46,580 nt of DNA. It comes from a virus. The first letter of the stretch is position 1; each line of letters starts with the position of its first letter. The notes under the pieces were generated by a model. That model saw only the letters and a list, made by a program, of their open reading frames with translations. It was not told the origin of the DNA and searched no databases. The stretch spans positions 1-46,580 of IMG/VR virus record IMGVR_UViG_3300032241_000538. The stretch is one strand, 5' to 3'. Below are positions 34,674 to 43,475 of the stretch, piece after piece. The position numbers and the translations under genes are program-made.

Positions 34674-37250
34674 GTGTCTTATGCAATTTACAAAAGTGAT
34701 GGTACATTATTAACAACCATTGCTGACGGTACAATAAACACAACATCGACATCTTTAGGGCTGCCAGGTAGATTGTACCCTGGATATGGTCAAATTATCG
34801 ACACTGACTTAGTACACATATTAGAAAGTTCAGCAAGCAGTACCCCTCCAAACAATCCATTAGTTGGGCAATTATGGTATAATAGTGCTAATTCAACACT
34901 TAACGTATTAGCAAACGTTTCTAATGCTAATTCTTGGCAAACTATTGTAACAATATCTACTACCAGTAATATCACATTGGGCAATTTAACAGTTGTTGGC
35001 AATTTAGTTGCAGCCAACGCCAATGTTGTTAACTTAGAAGGTAACACAATAGTAAGTCCTGGTAACATATTAGCAAACAATATTACTAGTAATGTCAATC
35101 TTTCAACATATAACTTATCAGTAAGTAATCAAGCCACACTTACAAATTTAACTACAGGTTCTAGTAGCAATACTGGTACAATAACAGGACAATGGACAGT
35201 TCAGCCAGGGTCAAATATAAATTTAACTGTGCCTGCTGCTAATGTTGTAGGTACTGTGGCAAACGCTAACAATGCTGCATATGCAGGGAATATCACAGTC
35301 AACAGTCAACCTAACATTAATTTAGTGGGAACATTGGGATATCTTACTGTTAGCGGAGCACTATCAGCAAACACAGTTACTATAAACGTTCCAACTGGCA
35401 ATTCACCATTGGTAGTTTATTCAAACACAAAAGTATCAAATCTTAATGCTGACTTAATAGATGGCTATAATACAGATATAAATGCAAGCCCACTCAGCGT
35501 TGCCGTAAGAGACGTAAATGCAAGTATGACAGCAAACTTCTTTTATGGAAACGGCCTATACTTGACAGGCGTAAATCATGGCGTGCAGCCAAGCATTGGT
35601 TATGGCACAAGCAACATCAATATAGCAAATGCCGATGCAAATATAACAGTTAGCGTTTATAATATAAGCAACGTAGCAGTATTCAATCCAAATGGATTAT
35701 CAGTATCAAACAATTTAACTGCTAACACAATTACTGGCACATTAACAACTGCTAACCAATCTAATATTACAACAGTTGGTACATTGGGATCATTAACAGT
35801 AAGTGGCAATATTACAAGTGGAAATGCTAACTTAGGTAACACCGCACAAGCCAACTATTTTTCTGGAAACGGATATTACTTAACAAATTTAAACATAGCA
35901 GGGTATACTGTTGCCAACGCAAATAACGCAAATTATGCAGGAACAGTTACAGGCAATAGTCAAAGTAACATTACTAGCCTTGGCACACTTATAAGTTTAA
36001 ACGTAGTAGGAAACATTACAGGTGGTATAGTTTCTGGTAATCATGTTGGAAATGGTGCAGGATTATCTAACATCACTGGCGCTAATGTCACTGGACAAGT
36101 AAATTACGCAGCGGTAGCAAACAGCGTTTCTGGGTCAAATGTATCTGGCAACGTAGCGGCCGCAACTTTAGCAGGAAGCGCAGTTAGTGTACCTGCTGCA
36201 AACATCACTGGTGTAGTTGCTTTTGCTAATATTGCTAATACTGCCAATATTGTTCCAGGTAGTAATGTTTCAGGACCTGTATCAAGCGCAAACAACGCAA
36301 CTTATTTAAACGGCATAGTAGGTTCAAGTTACCTACTTGCAAATGGCACAGGCAGTCTTTTAACTAGTATCAACGGTAGTAATGTAAGTGGACCTGTTGC
36401 TAATGCCACATATGCTACTAATGCAGGGAACGCAGTTAACGCTACTAACGCAACTAATGCCACAAATGCTAATATTGCTAGTTTGGCAACTACTGCCAAT
36501 TATGCTGTAACTGCCGGATCTGCTGGTTCAGCAAGCACAGTAACATCAAGTTTTCAACCAAACATTACTGGTTTAGGAACTCTGTCAACACTTTCGGTTA
36601 CAGGCACAGCAAGTGCAAATACTTTCTCAGGAAGTGGCGCAGGTTTAACAAACATAAACGGCGGAAATGTTAATGGTGAAGTCGCAAATGCAGTGTATGC
36701 TGATAACGCAGGCAACGCCACAAACGCTAATAATGCTAACAGCGCCAGCAGCGCAACAAGCGCCAACTATGCTGTTAACTCAGGATACGCAACTAATGCA
36801 GGTAATGCCACAAACGCTACTAACGCTACTAATGCTGGTTACGCCACAGTAGCAAACACTGTTAATAATATATCTGGCACACAAGTTACTAACGCATTGG
36901 GTTATACCCCAATTGGTATTAGTAGTTTCCCAAATTCACTTACTGCCAACGGTTGGCAGATTTTACCAGGCGGTTTAATAATGCAATGGGGTTATGTTAA
37001 CTGGGGCACAAATCCTCCAGGAAACTGGAACTTTGTAAATTATTCAAAAGGAATGAGTGTATTATTATCAATACATGTTACTAAGGTTTCTAACCATACA
37101 GATAATGGTGTAGTAACAGCAACAGCAAGTCAAATCGCAATAGGATCGCCTACAAACCCGTTTTATTATCCTACAACAAGTGGGTTTTATTACTCAGCGG
37201 CAGGTGGCAACTGTAATGGATTTTATTGGTTTGCTATAGGTTATCAATAA
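34674..37250 (+). CDS. Tail-fibre-like protein with long Ala/Asn repeat region
   Basis: An 858-aa protein starting at GTG. The start is supported because MSYAIYKSDGTLLTTIADGT aligns with the ATG-initiated MAYTIVKSNGTVLTTIADGT of the paralogue at 37292, and AGGGGA lies upstream (34659-34664). The N-terminal module (about 1-75) ends in NPLVGQLWYNS, typical of fibre attachment ends in this phage group. The middle is a long series of short Asn/Ala/Thr/Gly strands ('NATNA', 'NYAV'). The C-terminal 120 residues begin with TNALGYTPIG and NGWQILPGGLIMQWG, as in prophage fibre tips of the gp53-like C-terminal type, which bind receptors. It is the best candidate receptor-binding fibre in the window. 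Confidence 0.7.
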   Translation: MSYAIYKSDGTLLTTIADGTINTTSTSLGLPGRLYPGYGQIIDTDLVHILESSASSTPPNNPLVGQLWYNSANSTLNVLANVSNANSWQTIVTISTTSNITLGNLTVVGNLVAANANVVNLEGNTIVSPGNILANNITSNVNLSTYNLSVSNQATLTNLTTGSSSNTGTITGQWTVQPGSNINLTVPAANVVGTVANANNAAYAGNITVNSQPNINLVGTLGYLTVSGALSANTVTINVPTGNSPLVVYSNTKVSNLNADLIDGYNTDINASPLSVAVRDVNASMTANFFYGNGLYLTGVNHGVQPSIGYGTSNINIANADANITVSVYNISNVAVFNPNGLSVSNNLTANTITGTLTTANQSNITTVGTLGSLTVSGNITSGNANLGNTAQANYFSGNGYYLTNLNIAGYTVANANNANYAGTVTGNSQSNITSLGTLISLNVVGNITGGIVSGNHVGNGAGLSNITGANVTGQVNYAAVANSVSGSNVSGNVAAATLAGSAVSVPAANITGVVAFANIANTANIVPGSNVSGPVSSANNATYLNGIVGSSYLLANGTGSLLTSINGSNVSGPVANATYATNAGNAVNATNATNATNANIASLATTANYAVTAGSAGSASTVTSSFQPNITGLGTLSTLSVTGTASANTFSGSGAGLTNINGGNVNGEVANAVYADNAGNATNANNANSASSATSANYAVNSGYATNAGNATNATNATNAGYATVANTVNNISGTQVTNALGYTPIGISSFPNSLTANGWQILPGGLIMQWGYVNWGTNPPGNWNFVNYSKGMSVLLSIHVTKVSNHTDNGVVTATASQIAIGSPTNPFYYPTTSGFYYSAAGGNCNGFYWFAIGYQ
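36410..36860 (+). repeat. Degenerate Asn-Ala-Thr coding repeats in the fibre shaft
   Basis: It encodes about residues 580-729 of the fibre gene. Short units read as 'NATNATNA', 'AGNATNA', 'SANYAV', built from near-repeats such as GCTACTAACGCAAC. Two runs are separated by a non-repetitive segment (about 36530-36680). Such a run could slip or recombine, changing shaft length. Confidence 0.6.
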
Positions 37251-37264
37251 TAAGATTTAATTAA

Positions 37265-37272
37265 GATAAATA
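37265..37272 (+). promoter_or_regulatory. Late promoter box GATAAATA before the second fibre-like gene
   Basis: GATAAATA lies in the 41-nt gap after the fibre gene, 19 nt before the ATG at 37292. A CGGAG ribosome site (37279-37283) lies between them, the same arrangement as at gp6. Confidence 0.55.
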
Positions 37273-37291
37273 CAAGAACGGAGTGTTTTGA

Positions 37292-38518
37292 ATGGCATAT
37301 ACAATAGTAAAGAGCAATGGTACAGTATTAACAACTATTGCTGACGGTACAATTAATACAACAAGTACCAGTTTAGGCTTACCCGGCAGAAACTATGCTG
37401 GTTATGGGCAAGCATTAGATGAAAACTTTGTATATTTGCTTGAAAATTTTGCAAGTCCAAACCCACCCGCAAACCCTTTAACTGGTCAATTGTGGTTTAA
37501 TACAAATAATAGCACAATGTATATCTGTCCTGCTGATGGTATTACAAATCAGTCAGCATGGTTAGCATTAACAGCCACAAGCAGTAGTGGTAATACTACT
37601 TTCGGTGCGGTTACAGTCACAGGCAACTTATCAGCAAATAATGCTATTTTTACAAATAGTATGTCTGCAAACAGCGCAAGTCTTAGTTACTTGACTGTTT
37701 CAACTAACGCCAATATAGCATTAGCAAACGTCAATTCAGCAGTTATTGGTACACTTACAACACAGTCAATTACATCAGGTGGCTTAACAACATTAGGTAA
37801 TTTAACTGGCGTATGGACAATGAGTGGTACAGGAACTGTTGGCGGCTATAACGGCACAGCAGTTTATATCACAAATGGTAACTTGCAAGTAGGATTAACA
37901 GGCGGAACAATAGGCATTCATACAGATAATTATTGTTATGCTAACGGTGCACCAGTAAGTTTTGCTGGTACATATAGTAACGCTAACGTGGCTGCATATT
38001 TGCCATTATATGGTGGCAACATTTTAGCACAACAAGTACAAGCAAATACAATTACAACAGGTGCAAATACAAACCCTGGCACAATTACAGGTAACTGGGC
38101 ACTTACAACAGGTTCACGTTTAATATCAACATACGCTGACTTGGCTGAACGCTTTGCTGCTGATGAAGAATATGATGCAGGAACAGTTGTTGAATTGGGC
38201 GGAAAATACGAAATTACAAGTGTAAAATATGAATTAAGTGATGACGTATTTGGCGTCATTAGTAATACCGCTGCTTATCTCATGAATGGAGAAGCAGGCA
38301 ACGATATAACTCACCCTGCAGTAGCAGTAACTGGTCGTGTACCAGTTAAAGTTGTAGGTAAAATAAATAAAGGTGAACGTTTAGTAAGTGCAGGTGATGG
38401 TACAGCCCGTGCAGCCAAACCAGGCGAAGCAACTGCATTTAATACTATTGGTCGAGCATTGGCAAGCAAAACCACTGATGATGTTGGCACAGTAGAAGCC
38501 ATAGTAATGATAAGATAA
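37292..38518 (+). CDS. Second tail-fibre-like protein with 'DLAE' C-terminal domain
   Basis: A 408-aa protein. Residues 1-75 repeat the N-terminal module of the preceding fibre (TIADGTINTTSTSLGLPGR, then NPLTGQLWFNT). The middle is a shorter Asn/Thr/Ala/Ser strand region. The C-terminal 130 residues are different: STYADLAERFAADEEYDAGT, VVELGGKYEIT, DVFGVISNTAAYLMN, VAVTGRVPVKVVG, and GRALASKTTDDVGTVEAIVM. This 'DLAE...GTVV..GG' domain is common at the ends of T4-like structural proteins. It may be a trimerisation or chaperone-type end; I cannot show self-cleavage. It follows a late promoter box and CGGAG site. Confidence 0.65.
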   Translation: MAYTIVKSNGTVLTTIADGTINTTSTSLGLPGRNYAGYGQALDENFVYLLENFASPNPPANPLTGQLWFNTNNSTMYICPADGITNQSAWLALTATSSSGNTTFGAVTVTGNLSANNAIFTNSMSANSASLSYLTVSTNANIALANVNSAVIGTLTTQSITSGGLTTLGNLTGVWTMSGTGTVGGYNGTAVYITNGNLQVGLTGGTIGIHTDNYCYANGAPVSFAGTYSNANVAAYLPLYGGNILAQQVQANTITTGANTNPGTITGNWALTTGSRLISTYADLAERFAADEEYDAGTVVELGGKYEITSVKYELSDDVFGVISNTAAYLMNGEAGNDITHPAVAVTGRVPVKVVGKINKGERLVSAGDGTARAAKPGEATAFNTIGRALASKTTDDVGTVEAIVMIR

Positions 38519-38530
38519 TAGGATTAGATA

Positions 38531-39487
38531 ATGACTTACGCGCAGTATGGATTGATACAAGCAACAGACTTCAACACATTAGTTGGTACAAACCCTAACA
38601 CCACATCAGGTACATTGAACACAGTTTGGGCAACAGGTGGAACTAGCGCGGGGTATGGTCAAACAGCAGTAGGTCAAGTAACAGCAGGCGGCACTGTAAC
38701 AGCCGCAGGTCAATGGAATGCATTAGTAAGTAACACCGCAAACGCAGCCACACATCAGGGAACAAGTATTTCCGCAGTTACTGCACCAGTAACTGGTAAC
38801 ACAATTACATATGTAAGTGCTATTAGTACAAACTTAACAACAATTTACAATAGCAGATTAAACGCTGCATCACAGGGCACAACAACAAGCAACACAGCAA
38901 CTTTTGGTAGCACATGGGCAAGTGCGTTAACATTCACATTTACTGCTACATTTGCCAACGGCGATGCTGCTCGTTATTTCTTTAACAGTGGCGGTCAATT
39001 AGCATTAACATGCAGTCACCCAACTGGTACAGGTATTAACTTATTGTTAAACAACTTAGCAAGTAACGTTGGTACAGTTGTATTAAGTGCACCAACAAGT
39101 GGTACAATCACAGTTAGTAGTACAAGTTATTCGGGCGTTACTAAAATCGGTGGCGGCGGCAACGCCCCAAGCCCATATCTAACAAATAATGGTTACTATG
39201 CGTTGACAACAGCAAACGCAAACGTTTTCCAACAAGCCGCTAGTACCGGACCAAGTGGTTACTTAAGTACAAACATTAAGTTTTTAATTAAATCAAATGG
39301 TACACAGGGAACCAACGGTGACGCAGGTAGCATTATTACAATCTACTGTTTATGGACAGAAATCCCAACTGGTTTAACAGCAAGTAGTGGCAGTGCTACA
39401 ACATTAACATTGCGTCCACCTGAAACAACATACCTAGCAAACAGTTGGGGCGCAGTAACATTATCTGGAACAGTTTCAGGTTCATAA
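38531..39487 (+). CDS. Fibre-region structural protein (putative)
   Basis: A 318-aa Thr/Ser/Ala/Gly-rich protein without signal peptide or membrane helix. The N-terminal part (residues 1-75) contains a 'WATGGTSAGYGQ' segment and may be the attachment end. Near residue 145 there is ANGDAARYFFNSGGQLAL, a motif I recall from virion proteins of marine phages. The C-terminal part is strand-rich and ends LSGTVSGS. It has an AGGA site 7 nt before the ATG and lies 12 nt after the previous gene. Function is unproven; its position makes a fibre or tip component most likely. Confidence 0.5.
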   Translation: MTYAQYGLIQATDFNTLVGTNPNTTSGTLNTVWATGGTSAGYGQTAVGQVTAGGTVTAAGQWNALVSNTANAATHQGTSISAVTAPVTGNTITYVSAISTNLTTIYNSRLNAASQGTTTSNTATFGSTWASALTFTFTATFANGDAARYFFNSGGQLALTCSHPTGTGINLLLNNLASNVGTVVLSAPTSGTITVSSTSYSGVTKIGGGGNAPSPYLTNNGYYALTTANANVFQQAASTGPSGYLSTNIKFLIKSNGTQGTNGDAGSIITIYCLWTEIPTGLTASSGSATTLTLRPPETTYLANSWGAVTLSGTVSGS

Positions 39488-39511
39488 TTTTTTTGGCAAG
39501 TCTTTGTATCA

Positions 39512-39519
39512 CTTAAATA
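39512..39519 (+). promoter_or_regulatory. Weak late-promoter-like box CTTAAATA
   Basis: CTTAAATA keeps the last five bases and the second T of the late box. It lies in the 47-nt gap before the gene at 39535, with a strong AGGAG site (39525-39529) between. If active it would drive the modification operon; otherwise that operon depends on upstream late transcripts. Confidence 0.3.
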
Positions 39520-39534
39520 CTCTTAGGAGTACAT

Positions 39535-39840
39535 ATGGATACAAGAACACTTATTGCCGAATCTAAGGCACGCTTTAATCATAACAGTGCCAAAACTTAT
39601 CTTAAAGAAAAATACAATGCAAAATTGATAGTGGCTGATCAAGGCGGTCTTTGGAAAGCCGATGCGCAAACACTTAACATTTTAAATGTTTTTGACAGCG
39701 AAAAACTAGTATTAATAGATACATTTGATAATCCTGTAATGGTAGATAGAAATGCATTGTTGGTTAAATTAACCGAAACGTATACAACTGTAATGAATGA
39801 ATGGTTAAAAGAATGGCAAGAACTAGAAGCAAAAAGATAA
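39535..39840 (+). CDS. Conserved phage protein of unknown function (101 aa)
   Basis: A 101-aa mixed helix/strand protein: LIAESKARFNHNSAKTYLKE, then KLIVADQGGLWKAD, LVLIDTFDNPVMVDRN, and a C-terminal helix rich in Glu/Lys/Trp. It has no Cys, signal peptide or membrane helix. I recall similar small proteins in structural regions of T4-like aquatic phages, without assigned role. A strong AGGAG ribosome site precedes the ATG. Its end overlaps the first glycosyltransferase-like frame by up to 40 nt, so it is the first gene of the downstream overlapping operon. Confidence 0.6.
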   Translation: MDTRTLIAESKARFNHNSAKTYLKEKYNAKLIVADQGGLWKADAQTLNILNVFDSEKLVLIDTFDNPVMVDRNALLVKLTETYTTVMNEWLKEWQELEAKR

Positions 39841-40640
39841 CCAGAGGTGTAGTTCTTTTTGCTTTCAACTCGCCAAGTTATAACTATTATGATATGGCAG
39901 TTTATACTGCTAAAAGAGCAAATCACTTTCTTAATTTGCCTGTAACATTGATTACAGATAATGACTCTGTGCCAAAAAAATCAAAATATAAATTTGATAA
40001 AGTAATTAAAGTAACTCCTGATAAAAATAATATACGTGATTATGGTATTTGGATTAACAAAGGTCGCTATCAAGCATATGAATTAAGCCCATACGATGAA
40101 ACAATATTACTTGATGCTGATTATATGATCAACAGCGACAAGATATTAAAAACATTTGACACCTGTGAAGATTTTTGTTGTCATGATACAACAAACTTTT
40201 TAATGCATCCAAATGCGGCACAAGAAGTATTAAGTGTTTATAGTTACAACACACTATGGGCAACTGTAGTTGCGTTTAGAAAAACACAACGTGCGCAACA
40301 AATTTTTGAATGTTTAGAAATGGTACAAAAGAATTATGATCATTATGCTAATATTCATAATTTTATTGGTGGCGTGTATCGCAATGACTATGCGTTAACA
40401 TTAGCATTGCGCATTGTAAATGGACATAGTGTAAATCCAAGAGATATTATTCCTTGGGAACTGTTACACGTTGGAAAAAATACACAAGTTTATCATGATA
40501 ATAATGATCCGTATAACACACAATATACAGTCATGTTTGATAATTGGCAAAGAACTAAAATACGCAAAGAGTATATAACAATCAAAGACATGGATTTTCA
40601 CGTTATGAATAAGGAAATCTTTGTAGAGTTAATAAAATGA
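39801..40640 (+). CDS. GT-A-like glycosyltransferase
   Basis: A 279-aa protein. A strand GVVLFAFNSPSYNYYDMAVY begins the nucleotide-sugar fold, LNLPVTLITDND follows, and the metal-binding DxD motif appears as LLDADYMI (D105-A-D107). A later NFIGGVYRNDYALTLAL and IPWELLHVG fit the acceptor side. Such enzymes transfer a sugar from a nucleotide donor; donor and acceptor are unknown. The first ATG overlaps the preceding gene by 40 nt; another in-frame ATG lies at 39813 and neither has a clear ribosome site, so the exact start is uncertain. The last four bases overlap the next gene (ATGA). It has no membrane segment, so it is expected in the cytoplasm. Confidence 0.6.
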   Translation: MVKRMARTRSKKITRGVVLFAFNSPSYNYYDMAVYTAKRANHFLNLPVTLITDNDSVPKKSKYKFDKVIKVTPDKNNIRDYGIWINKGRYQAYELSPYDETILLDADYMINSDKILKTFDTCEDFCCHDTTNFLMHPNAAQEVLSVYSYNTLWATVVAFRKTQRAQQIFECLEMVQKNYDHYANIHNFIGGVYRNDYALTLALRIVNGHSVNPRDIIPWELLHVGKNTQVYHDNNDPYNTQYTVMFDNWQRTKIRKEYITIKDMDFHVMNKEIFVELIK

Positions 40641-41398
40641 GAATTGCTTTATTTGCTGATAGTTTTGGTACCTCTCGTAATTCATTAAACGTGGCTTGGT
40701 ATAATCTTTTAGCAGAAAAACTAAACGCAAAACTTGATATTTTCGCATTAGGCGGGTATCCAACATTTTTATGTTATAAAAAATTTTGCAATGTGTATGA
40801 AAATTATGATCAATGTATTTTTTTAGTAAGTGATTATGCCAAATATACTAAGCCAGTAAATTTAGAAACTAAACAAGGCGTAAAATTTAATGAACATTAT
40901 ATTTCTGGATTGCGCAATTGTGAAATTATGTTAGAAAGCATGGATTTAATTGATAACGATGTAGAGTTATTAAACATGATTAAAGTTTGGTTTTTAATAT
41001 GTGATGATGAATTTTTACAAACTGTACAAGACCTTATCATTCAAGATTTGTTAAACAAAAAGCCTAACACAATAGTTTTACCAGTAAGCATACAAACAGC
41101 AGGGGTAAAACATTGCATGTCAGAAAAATGGTACGACAAACTTAATATAGATAAAAATTGGTCGTTTTGGGAGTTTCATAAAGTTATGGCAAGGTCACTT
41201 CAAAACAAATACGATGTATTGACATTTCCAGAATATCTAGAAATTCCTGACAAAATTTCTGCCCATTTAACTTTTGAGGCAAATAAGGTATTGGCTAATG
41301 ATTTATATGAATACATAGTTAACGGCACCACGTTAAAATTGCCAGAATATATAAAACATGATCATGAGATAAATTATTATTACGAGGTTAAGGAATGA
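40637..41398 (+). CDS. Putative SGNH/GDSL-like hydrolase
   Basis: A 253-aa protein. The first strand and turn, MRIALFADSFGTS, resemble block I of SGNH hydrolases (nucleophile Ser at residue 9). A late segment ISAHLTFEANKVLANDLYEY could supply the catalytic His (block V), though the usual Asp three residues before it is replaced by Ile (sequence ISAH). A Gly in block II may be in FALGGYP. If active, it would act as an esterase or acyl-transferase on sugars. It starts in ATGA overlap with the glycosyltransferase before it and ends in ATGA overlap with the one after it. The assignment rests on two motifs only. Confidence 0.4.
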   Translation: MRIALFADSFGTSRNSLNVAWYNLLAEKLNAKLDIFALGGYPTFLCYKKFCNVYENYDQCIFLVSDYAKYTKPVNLETKQGVKFNEHYISGLRNCEIMLESMDLIDNDVELLNMIKVWFLICDDEFLQTVQDLIIQDLLNKKPNTIVLPVSIQTAGVKHCMSEKWYDKLNIDKNWSFWEFHKVMARSLQNKYDVLTFPEYLEIPDKISAHLTFEANKVLANDLYEYIVNGTTLKLPEYIKHDHEINYYYEVKE

Positions 41399-42183
41399 AT
41401 AAAGGGTTTTTAATTGTAGCACAAAATACAGAAGACACTGATTATATTAAGTGCGCTACAGTATTAGCAAAAAGCATTAAAAAAGTAATGCCACGTGAGC
41501 AAGTGGTTTTATTAACTCACAAGATAATAGAAAACAACGCATTTGATAAAGTAATTAAATTCCCATATGGAGATTTAAACCCAACAGGAAAATGGAAATT
41601 GGTCAACGATTGGCAAGTTTATAAAGCCAGCCCATTTGAATACACAATCAAGTTAGAAGCAGATATGTATTTGCCACAAAATATTGATTATTGGTGGGAC
41701 GTATTAAAACAACGAGACTTTGTTGTGTCTACTACAATCAGAGACTTTAAACAGAATATTAGTAACGTAAGAGCATATCGAAAGTTTATTGATGACAATA
41801 AATTGCCAGATGTTTACAATGCTTTGACGTATTTTAAGAAAAGTGAAACTGCTAGATTGTTTTATGAAATTGTTAGAAATGTATTTGAAAATTGGAATGA
41901 ATGGAAAAAGATTTTGATTTGCCATCCCAATGAACCTATTACCACTGATTGGGCATATGCAATTGCCGCACATTATATTGGTATTGAAAAAACAACAATG
42001 CCACAATTTAAAGAAATGAGCATGATACATATGAAACAATACATTAATGGACTCCCAACAGAAGATTGGACTAATGTATTAATACATGAAAAATTGCCAC
42101 ATACTTTGCGTATTAATACTATTCCTCAAATGTATCCTTTTCATTATCATATAAAAACTTTTGCAAACGAGTTGGAGGCATAA
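41395..42183 (+). CDS. Glycosyltransferase-like protein with ExD motif
   Basis: A 262-aa protein. It begins with a Rossmann-like strand (KGFLIVAQN), then a helix and VVLLTHK. A metal-binding-type motif occurs at KLEADMYLP (E88-A-D90), in the position of DxD. Later segments include NALTYFKKS and TTDWAYAIAAHYIG, typical of sugar transferases that read a nucleotide-sugar and acceptor. It has no membrane helix. GAGG lies 7 nt before the ATG, inside the upstream gene. It shares its general plan but little sequence with the enzyme at 39801. Acceptor unknown. Confidence 0.55.
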   Translation: MNKGFLIVAQNTEDTDYIKCATVLAKSIKKVMPREQVVLLTHKIIENNAFDKVIKFPYGDLNPTGKWKLVNDWQVYKASPFEYTIKLEADMYLPQNIDYWWDVLKQRDFVVSTTIRDFKQNISNVRAYRKFIDDNKLPDVYNALTYFKKSETARLFYEIVRNVFENWNEWKKILICHPNEPITTDWAYAIAAHYIGIEKTTMPQFKEMSMIHMKQYINGLPTEDWTNVLIHEKLPHTLRINTIPQMYPFHYHIKTFANELEA

Positions 42184-42184
42184 T

Positions 42185-42535
42185 ATGAGTGAACAAACAG
42201 AAGAATATATTACAATATGGGCAACACCCACTATAGTTAAACCAGAATTTCGCTTATATTATGATGACAAGGGAAATGTAATTTGCTATACTTGTGATAA
42301 GTTAGAGGGAGACTATATTGTAGTTGACGCACAAACTTTTGCAGCCGGTAGACCAGATTTAAGAGTTATTAATGGGAAAATATCATCAGTTGCTAGTAAC
42401 TTGATTATTTCAAAATTAGAAAAACACGACAAAGAAGGACAAACTACTAGTGTTGAAGATATTAGTATAATACCAGACAGCAAATCGAGAGTTAAAAAAC
42501 AAAAATGGAAATTAACTACTAATGAGTATGGATAA
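42185..42535 (+). CDS. Conserved small phage protein with CxxC motif
   Basis: A 116-aa protein from ATG 42185, chosen over an in-frame ATG at 42161 because the strong GGAGG site (42173-42177) precedes 42185 and the stop of the previous gene lies just before it. Residues about 1-60 look folded: IVKPEFRLYYDDKGNVICYT, with the Cys pair C-Y-T-C, then LEGDYIVVDAQTFAAGRPDL. The C-terminal 45 residues are Lys/Ser-rich. The 14-nt overlap with the next gene ties it to the operon. I recall similar proteins beside T4-like sugar-transferase genes. Its role is unknown; it could be a carrier, adaptor or substrate for the neighbouring enzymes. Confidence 0.6.
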   Translation: MSEQTEEYITIWATPTIVKPEFRLYYDDKGNVICYTCDKLEGDYIVVDAQTFAAGRPDLRVINGKISSVASNLIISKLEKHDKEGQTTSVEDISIIPDSKSRVKKQKWKLTTNEYG

Positions 42536-43475
42536 TATTATTGACATAGCAGACTTAGATTGCATTTATCTAAGTTACGATGAACCACAAAAAGAAGAAT
42601 TTTGGTTAAAGATTAAGAACATGGTTCCCTATGCCAAACGTGTGGATGGCGTTAAGGGCAGTGATGCTGCGCATAAAGCAGCGGCTGAGGCTAGCGATAC
42701 CGAACGTTTTATTCTTATTGACGGCGACAATATGCCTGATGAAAGTTTTTTTAATGTACAATTAGACTTTACTGACAAAGACCCACGATATAAACAAGCA
42801 CAGTTTCGTTGGAAAGCAACAAACATTATTAACGGCTTGCGTTATGGCAATGGTGGCATGAGCAGTTGGACTAAAAGTTACGTAATGAATATGAAGACGC
42901 ACGAAAATCAAACTGATGGTGATGCGTCACGTATTGCTGATTTTTGTTTAGACAGTAATGACAACTTGTATTGGGCAATGTATGATTGCTATAGCACAAC
43001 ATATCCTAACTACACAAGTTTTCAAGCATGGCGTGCTGGTTTTCGTGAAGGCGTAAAGATGTGTTTAGTGCGTGGTGTTGTGCCTAGCATTGAAGATTTT
43101 AAAACAAATGTAAGCAGTCGTAATTTAAACAATCTTACTATATGGCATAACATTGGCGCTGATGTACAAAATGGCATATGGGCAATATATGGCGCAAGAC
43201 TAGGCACATATATGACTATGCTAACAGATTGGAACGCACATAACGTACAATGGTTTGATAACTATATTGAATTGTGGGAAGAACATAAAGATAACGACCC
43301 ACATGAAGAAATGTTACGATTAGGTAAAGAGTTAAAATTAAAATTAGATTTGCCTATATGTAATTATCATATTGAAGAAAGCAAATTTTTCAAACGCCAT
43401 TACACGGCAGACAAATACAACTTAGGTCCATTAGTTACTGAAATGGAAATCATACGTAAGATAGAAGGCTGGTAA
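42522..43475 (+). CDS. Glycosyltransferase-like protein with DGD motif
   Basis: A 317-aa protein. It begins IYLSYDEPQKEEFW, followed by YAKRVDGVKGSDAAHKAAAE and RFILIDGDNMPD (D67-G-D69). This order (sugar-nucleotide strand, 'GS.AAH.A' helix, DxD) is that of GT-A-type enzymes. Later aromatic-rich segments (NLYWAMYDCYSTTYPNYTSF) may bind acceptor. The start overlaps the preceding gene; M1 (42522) and M3 (42528) are both possible. Its TAA overlaps the ATG of the first radical SAM gene. It has no membrane segment. The acceptor and donor are unknown. Confidence 0.6.
   Translation: MSMDNIIDIADLDCIYLSYDEPQKEEFWLKIKNMVPYAKRVDGVKGSDAAHKAAAEASDTERFILIDGDNMPDESFFNVQLDFTDKDPRYKQAQFRWKATNIINGLRYGNGGMSSWTKSYVMNMKTHENQTDGDASRIADFCLDSNDNLYWAMYDCYSTTYPNYTSFQAWRAGFREGVKMCLVRGVVPSIEDFKTNVSSRNLNNLTIWHNIGADVQNGIWAIYGARLGTYMTMLTDWNAHNVQWFDNYIELWEEHKDNDPHEEMLRLGKELKLKLDLPICNYHIEESKFFKRHYTADKYNLGPLVTEMEIIRKIEGW

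Noticed and set aside
36410-36860. CRISPR-like or satellite repeat
   Set aside because: The units are in frame, irregular in length and code for fibre shaft residues, with no constant repeat or spacer.
39460-39494. Possible terminator after the gene at 39487 (T7 run)
   Set aside because: The only stems nearby are short and end too far from the T-run; downstream genes also need read-through or the weak box.
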